DNA of 9,852 nt from NCBI GenBank assembly GCA_016234525.1, contig JACRBK010000470.1, forward strand, positions 1 to 9,852, written 5' to 3'. Of this stretch, positions 6,713-9,852 are shown one piece after another. Under the pieces are notes generated by a model. The model was not told where the DNA came from, did no database searches, and saw only the letters and a list, made by a program, of their open reading frames with translations. The position numbers and the translations under genes were made by a program. Within the stretch, counting starts at the first letter, position 1. Each line of letters begins with the position of its first letter. This DNA is from Chloroflexota bacterium (GTDB lineage Bacteria; Chloroflexota; Anaerolineae; Aggregatilineales; Aggregatilineaceae).

Positions 6713-7933
6713 ATGGATAATTTAGTGCAACTTACGACTGATGAACTTATTGCTTTGGAAGAACGCTACGGCGCGCACAACTATCACCCGCTGGATGTTG
6801 TGTTGAGTCGCGGCGAGGGGGTATGGGTTTGGGATGTCGAAGGCAATCGTTATATGGACTGCCTGAGCGCTTACAGCGCTGTCAACCAGGGACACGCCCA
6901 TCCCCGCATCCGGCAGGCATTGGTGGATCAAGCAATGCGGCTGCCCCTGACCAGCCGGGCTTTCCGCAACGATCAATTGGGCCTGTACTATAAGGAACTG
7001 TGCGATCTGACCGGTTTTGAGATGGTGCTGCCGATGAACACCGGCGCTGAAGCAGTCGAATCGGCGCTCAAAGTCGCCCGCAAGTGGGGCTATCAGGTGA
7101 AAGGCATCCCCGATGGACAGGCGGAGATTATCGCCTGTGAGGGTAATTTCGCCGGGCGCACGATCACGCTGGTGAGCTTCAGTTCCGAGCCGCTTTACCG
7201 CGACGACTTTGGCCCCTATACTCCTGGCTTTAAGCTTATTCCCTACGGTGATGCGAAAGCCCTCGAAGCTGCCATCACACCTCATACTGCCGCCTTCATT
7301 GTCGAACCGATTCAGGGTGAAGGCGGGGTGATCGTACCGCCCGCTGGTTATATGAAAAAAGTACGTGATCTCTGTACCAAACACAATGTACTGCTGATCG
7401 CCGACGAGATTCAGACCGGCCTGGGACGCACCGGCAAGCTGTTTGCCTGTGATCATGATGGTGTCCGACCGGATTTGGTCACGGTTGGCAAGGCGCTGTC
7501 CGGCGGTTTTTACCCGGTGTCGGCTGTGCTCGGAAGACGGGATGTGTTGGGCGTGTTCAAGCCCGGCGAACATGGCAGCACCTTTGGCGGCAATCCGCTG
7601 GCCTGCGCTGTGGCGCGCGAGTCGCTGCGGGTGTTGGTTGAAGAAAATATGGTCGAAAATACGGCCCGTATGGGCGACTACCTCCAGGAACGGCTGGCGG
7701 AGATGAACAGCCCGCATGTGAAGGAAGTACGCGGCAAAGGCCTGATGATCGGCGTTGAACTCAAGCCCGAAGCTGGGGGCGCGCGCCGCTTCTGCGAAGC
7801 CTTGCAGCACAGCGGCATCCTCGCTAAAGAGACGCACGTCAATACCATCCGCTTCGCCCCGCCGCTGATCATCAGCAAAGCCGAGATCGATTGGGCGGCG
7901 GAACGCATCCAGCCTGTTTTATTGATGAAATAA
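6713..7933 (+). CDS. rocD: Ornithine aminotransferase (ornithine--oxo-acid transaminase)
   Basis: A 406-residue class III PLP aminotransferase, the usual length. It moves the delta-amino group of L-ornithine to 2-oxoglutarate, giving glutamate-5-semialdehyde and glutamate, and so links arginine/ornithine breakdown to proline and glutamate in the cytoplasm. Visible residues: HNYHPL with Tyr24, SAYSAVNQGH with Tyr54, phosphate-binding TGAEA (110-114), Arg149 in AGRT, Glu203 in IQGEGGV, Asp231 in ADEIQTG, and Schiff-base Lys260 in VGKALSGG. These fall at a constant offset of 31-32 from the known human enzyme positions (Tyr55, Tyr85, Arg180, Glu235, Asp263, Lys292). The HNYHPL and SAYSAVNQG motifs favour ornithine over acetylornithine transaminase. 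ATG 6713 is preferred over ATG 6680 because GAAGGAAG (6698-6705) lies 7 bases before it and nothing comparable precedes 6680. No other arginine-pathway genes are adjacent. Confidence 0.93.
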   Translation: MDNLVQLTTDELIALEERYGAHNYHPLDVVLSRGEGVWVWDVEGNRYMDCLSAYSAVNQGHAHPRIRQALVDQAMRLPLTSRAFRNDQLGLYYKELCDLTGFEMVLPMNTGAEAVESALKVARKWGYQVKGIPDGQAEIIACEGNFAGRTITLVSFSSEPLYRDDFGPYTPGFKLIPYGDAKALEAAITPHTAAFIVEPIQGEGGVIVPPAGYMKKVRDLCTKHNVLLIADEIQTGLGRTGKLFACDHDGVRPDLVTVGKALSGGFYPVSAVLGRRDVLGVFKPGEHGSTFGGNPLACAVARESLRVLVEENMVENTARMGDYLQERLAEMNSPHVKEVRGKGLMIGVELKPEAGGARRFCEALQHSGILAKETHVNTIRFAPPLIISKAEIDWAAERIQPVLLMK

Positions 7934-7955
7934 TTCGGCGAAAATTGCCGGTAAA

Positions 7956-7998
7956 TACCACCCAGCGGCCATTGAGACAATGACCGCTGGGTAGGGTA
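7956..7998 (+). terminator. Long hairpin after rocD, likely terminator without a T-run
   Basis: ACCCAGCGG (7960-7968) pairs with CCGCTGGGT (7984-7992), then after one C/A mismatch CATTG (7970-7974) pairs with CAATG (7978-7982) around an AGA loop. TACC (7956-7959) and GGTA (7995-7998) can extend the base across a 2-base bulge. It begins 22 bp after the rocD stop. No T-run follows, so it may terminate as a bare hairpin or instead protect the 3' end of the transcript. Confidence 0.55.
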
Positions 7999-8021
7999 GG
8001 GCGAAAATAACAACGTCACCG

Positions 8022-8050
8022 TTGACCGCCCCTGATGATCATGCTATACT
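8022..8050 (+). promoter_or_regulatory. Sigma70-type promoter of the tRNA-Ser pair
   Basis: TTGACC (8022-8027) and TATACT (8045-8050) match the consensus at 5 of 6 positions each and are 17 bp apart, the ideal spacing. Transcription would begin near 8057, about 35 bases before the first tRNA. This is the best promoter in the window, as expected for stable RNA genes. Confidence 0.8.
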
Positions 8051-8091
8051 TCTCTGCGTCCCGGAGGGGTATGATTCAGGGAAGACTACCG

Positions 8092-8179
8092 GGAGGGATG
8101 GCCGAGCGGCTTAAGGCGGTGGTCTTGAAAACCACTGAGGCGTCTGACGTCTCCGGGGGTTCGAATCCCTCTCCCTCCG
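8092..8179 (+). tRNA. tRNA-Ser (anticodon UGA)
   Basis: An 88-base tRNA. The acceptor GGAGGGA (8092-8098) pairs with TCCCTCC (8172-8178) and is followed by discriminator G. The anticodon arm GTGGT/ACCAC (8119-8123, 8131-8135) encloses a 7-base loop with TGA at 8126-8128. A long variable arm, typical of class II serine tRNAs, precedes the T arm with loop TTCGAAT (8160-8166). CCA is not encoded, so it must be added enzymatically. It reads UCA-type serine codons. A second serine tRNA follows 27 bp later on the same transcript. Confidence 0.96.
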
Positions 8180-8206
8180 CTGTGTAAGTAAGTGTTTGGT
8201 TGTATT

Positions 8207-8296
8207 GGGGAGGTGCCAGAGTGGTCGATTGGGGCCGCCTGCTAAGCGGTTACTCGGCTTAAAACCGAGTCGCAGGTTCGAATCCTGTCCTCCCCG
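8207..8296 (+). tRNA. tRNA-Ser (anticodon GCU)
   Basis: A 90-base tRNA. The acceptor GGGGAGG (8207-8213) pairs with CCTCCCC (8289-8295), with discriminator G 8296 and no encoded CCA. The anticodon arm GCCGC/GCGGT (8234-8238, 8246-8250) encloses GCT at 8241-8243. The long variable arm contains a strong ACTCGG/CCGAGT stem, and the T arm GCAGG/CCTGT holds loop TTCGAAT. It reads AGC and AGU serine codons. Confidence 0.96.
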
Positions 8297-8303
8297 CTGC
8301 ATC

Positions 8304-8344
8304 AAAAAGCCGCGACTCGGGTTTACTGAGTCGCGGCTTTTTTT
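8304..8344. terminator. Strong bidirectional intrinsic terminator
   Basis: GCCGCGACTC (8309-8318) and GAGTCGCGGC (8328-8337) form a perfect 10-bp stem with a 9-base loop. Seven T follow on the + strand (8338-8344), and five A precede the left arm (8304-8308), giving a U-run on the - strand. It ends the tRNA transcript 12 bases after the second tRNA and, from the other side, the convergent 84-residue gene whose stop is at 8359-8361. Confidence 0.93.
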
Positions 8345-8358
8345 GTGTTAGACCAGGA

Positions 8359-8613
8359 TTAGGCCGGTTGTTCTTCCCCACCGTCAATATATTCATCCTG
8401 GGCCTGGACAATCATCTGCCCGTACAGATAGAGGTCGTGCCAGAAACTTGCGCTGGCGGTAACCAGTTCATAAAACCCACCGTTGCGTCGTGCGTCAAAG
8501 TCGGCGCCTTTTTCCGCGCTGAGATGTTCTGCCGCTTTGACCAGCGCATTGAAGATGTTGACGTTGGTGACGCGAATAAAATAGTACTTCACTCGCCCGT
8601 TGTAGTTTCTCAT
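8359..8613 (-). CDS. Hypothetical protein, 84 residues
   Basis: I do not recognise a family. The frame runs from ATG 8613 to TAA with codon use like the GC-rich neighbouring genes (mostly G or C at third positions in the middle and end), which supports real coding. The protein begins with a basic stretch (MRNYNGRVKYYF), continues with an amphipathic helix around residues 18-36 (IFNALVKAAEHLSAEKGAD), is rich in Tyr and Phe in the second half (FYEL, FWHDLYLYGQ), and ends in an acidic tail (DEYIDGGEEQ). No signal peptide or transmembrane helix is seen, so it is likely cytoplasmic. The ribosome site is weak (GGCGGGA about 4 bases before the start). It converges on the tRNA pair and shares their terminator. 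A + strand frame over the same bases is less convincing. Confidence 0.65.
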   Translation of the reverse strand: MRNYNGRVKYYFIRVTNVNIFNALVKAAEHLSAEKGADFDARRNGGFYELVTASASFWHDLYLYGQMIVQAQDEYIDGGEEQPA

Positions 8614-8662
8614 ATTTCCCGCCTACTCCTCTTCGATCTCCCGCTCGATGAAAGGTGGTGAT

Positions 8663-8942
8663 TTAAGCTGTTTTGTTTAGAAGTGCTAGCATGAAATCTC
8701 CAACACAATCTCCATCTATATTAATACCGCCGCCGCCCACTTTGTGTCCCCCCAAAAAATAATGGGACTGCCTGATCTCTCGCAAAAGCAGATCGGCAGG
8801 CATGGACCGCAGGTCACATAACAGGTGTTCGGTTGTAAAATAGGTGAAGGGATAATAAGTCGGATCAGAAGTGCAGCATCTCTAAATAGTTCTAGTGGTG
8901 CTGCCGTCCCCACGGGTGAAAAAAGGGTGTCAATAATGACAT
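8663..8942 (-). pseudogene. Remnant of a small unknown protein gene, broken by two apparent frameshifts
   Basis: No single frame is convincing, but three adjacent frames join into one protein-like reading of about 95 residues. It would begin at ATG 8942 (MSLLTPFF), pass by a -1 shift at the T6 run (complement of 8920-8925) into the frame reading SPVGTAAPLELFRDAALL, and by another -1 shift near 8870 into the frame reading SDPTYYPFTYFTTEHLL, which continues through MPADLLLREIRQSHYFLGG to TAA 8663-8665. The last frame alone is open for 72 codons after a TAG at 8882-8884. Each shift would be healed by one added base, consistent with two single-base losses or assembly errors. I recognise no family. 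Base composition (about 48% GC, counted over 8701-8940) is lower than in neighbouring genes. It may never have been a gene; the calls are by eye. Confidence 0.4.
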
Positions 8943-9100
8943 TGGTAAGGTTTCAATGGATGAATGTTTTGATTATAACGTACATTTCAAACAAAGTGTA
9001 CAAAATAGTTTGTAAAAATCGGGTGACTTGCCTTATTCGAACTGAATTTAAACGATCTTAGTACCCGTTATGAATCTTTCTGCCAGCGAAAACAAACAAC
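8943..9100. other. AT-rich intergenic stretch, no gene seen
   Basis: Bases 8941-9060 are about 31% GC by count (37 of 120), against about 72% in a 60-base sample of rocD. No convincing gene is present on either strand. On the - strand there is a perfect TATAAT (complement of 8972-8977) placed 30 bases before the possible ATG 8942 of the broken gene, without a clear -35 box. Short inverted words ACAAA/TTTGT (8991-8995, 9009-9013) are probably chance in such AT-rich sequence. Confidence 0.5.
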
Positions 9101-9122
9101 GAGCAGGCCCCTGGGCCTGCTC
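9088..9122 (-). terminator. Intrinsic terminator of the right-edge membrane protein gene
   Basis: GAGCAGGCC (9101-9109) and GGCCTGCTC (9114-9122) form a perfect 9-bp stem with a 4-base loop. On the - strand the hairpin is followed by a T-rich run (GTTGTTTGTTTTCG, complement of 9087-9100), so it terminates transcription leaving the gene that ends at 9168, 45 bp away. The + side lacks a T-run. Confidence 0.85.
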
Positions 9123-9167
9123 TTCGCGTACAAAAGGTTGGTGTCGGGTTAGGAACTGCGCGATTGA

Positions 9168-9852
9168 TCAGCGGTCGTAACGGGACGCACTGCCTGATGG
9201 GACTTCTTCGGCCTCAGTGGTGCTCAATCGTGAGGCATCGCGCGCGGGGGTGCCATAGACCACCGGCCCGGTGAACAACGGCTCGTCGCCCCGTTTGGGT
9301 TTATTCTTGTTTTTCTGTTTCACGGATTCAGGTTGGTTGCCCATCGACGCCAGTAGACGCATTCCGGTTGAATCGCGGCTGAGCAGATACAGCCCGATCA
9401 GGATCAGCGCCGCCGGACCTAACGGCCCCAATCCACCACTGATGCCAATGATAATCTCAAAGAAAAAGGCGAACGCGGCGAACGTCATCAGGCTGACCTG
9501 GACGAATTTTTGGCCGACACGATGCAAGCCGTCATCCGGCAGGCGTTGGCCCATCATCATAAAACCCATGCCCAAAAATGCGCCGTACAGCGTCCAGGCA
9601 TACGACCAGCTTTCCCAATAGCCGGTCAGGTTTTGGATAAAAAGCAGCGCGCCCGTGCCGGTTACCAACATTCCGGGGATCGAAAATCCGGCGATGCCCG
9701 CTTTGCCGCCATAGATTGCCACGCCGAGCAAAAACAGCCCTGGCACAAGCACGAACAGCGGCCATAACATTCCCATATCCATCAGAAACAGGCCGCCCAA
9801 CACGATCAGCCCTACAGCGAGCATGAGGCGGTTATTTTGACATAAATTTGGA
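9168..9852 (-). CDS. Multi-pass membrane protein of unknown function (start beyond the right edge)
   Basis: The frame ends at TGA 9168-9170 and is still open at base 9852, so the gene probably starts outside the window. The in-frame ATG 9824 would give 218 residues but has no ribosome site, and the upstream codons read QNNRLM, a plausible cytoplasmic lead into the first helix. Numbering from that ATG, hydrophobic segments lie near residues 2-16, 20-38, 47-64, 75-92, 107-128 and 131-148, suggesting five or six membrane helices. A basic cytoplasmic tail follows (KQKNKNKPKRG near 170-180) and the end is disordered, rich in Ser, Thr and Glu. Short Gly-rich helix pairs ending in GLYLL resemble small DUF/LiaF-like membrane modules, but this is only a resemblance. 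No catalytic motif is seen. It has its own terminator downstream. Confidence 0.75.
   Translation of the reverse strand, partial: PNLCQNNRLMLAVGLIVLGGLFLMDMGMLWPLFVLVPGLFLLGVAIYGGKAGIAGFSIPGMLVTGTGALLFIQNLTGYWESWSYAWTLYGAFLGMGFMMMGQRLPDDGLHRVGQKFVQVSLMTFAAFAFFFEIIIGISGGLGPLGPAALILIGLYLLSRDSTGMRLLASMGNQPESVKQKNKNKPKRGDEPLFTGPVVYGTPARDASRLSTTEAEEVPSGSASRYDR

Noticed and set aside
6722..7837. Long open frame (371 codons) on the - strand across rocD
   Set aside because: It lies fully antisense to a clear ornithine aminotransferase with all active-site residues; GC-rich codon use creates such open antisense frames, and the translation has no recognisable domain.
8111..8305. Open frame of 64 codons antisense to the two tRNA-Ser genes
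   Set aside because: It is the well-known spurious translation of the serine tRNA complement (RERDSNPRR-type peptide), not a gene.
8368..8661. 97-codon + strand frame over the 84-residue hypothetical gene
   Set aside because: It starts within the terminator-proximal sequence without a ribosome site, and the codon pattern favours the - strand gene.
8825..9061. 78-codon + strand frame in the AT-rich region
   Set aside because: No ribosome site and a low-complexity start; the end is an unstructured mix, and the - strand reading of the first half is more protein-like.

Overview
The window reads as an ordinary chromosomal stretch of a moderately GC-rich bacterium, most likely a member of the Chloroflexota (Anaerolineae-like). 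This is an inference from style, not from a marker gene: TPR and FHA proteins, a membrane-anchored STAND-type ATPase carrying a long Thr/Pro stalk, AGGAGG ribosome sites very close to ATG, and tRNAs without an encoded CCA. No rRNA, CRISPR array, integrase or recognisable transposase is present.

Left part (1-3233, + strand): a tight three-gene unit made of the 3' end of a TPR protein, a small FHA-domain protein and a secreted heparinase II/III-like polysaccharide lyase. It meets a convergent alpha/beta hydrolase (3264-4265, - strand). A short divergent gap leads to a PPOX-fold, flavin or F420 binding-type protein (4364-4819, +), closed by a textbook intrinsic terminator.

Middle part (4863-7933): a - strand gene for a predicted membrane ATPase (cytoplasmic P-loop module, one transmembrane helix, Thr/Pro-rich exterior tail) and, diverging from it, an ornithine aminotransferase gene (rocD). 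Their shared 236-bp region (6477-6712) holds a near-perfect palindrome and a 10-bp direct repeat.

Right part (7934-9852): a strong hairpin after rocD, a good sigma70-type promoter, two tandem serine tRNAs (UGA, then GCU) and a strong, probably bidirectional terminator shared with a convergent 84-residue hypothetical gene. Next comes an AT-rich stretch (8614-9100) holding what looks like a small, frameshift-broken protein gene on the - strand. Last is a - strand multi-pass membrane protein whose reading frame runs off the right edge.

The most useful second looks are the heparinase-like protein, in which all three expected metal ligands appear replaced; the decayed small gene beside the tRNA-Ser pair, recoverable only by joining three frames; and the palindrome plus repeats between the ATPase and rocD. 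I do not see a clear novel multi-gene system here.
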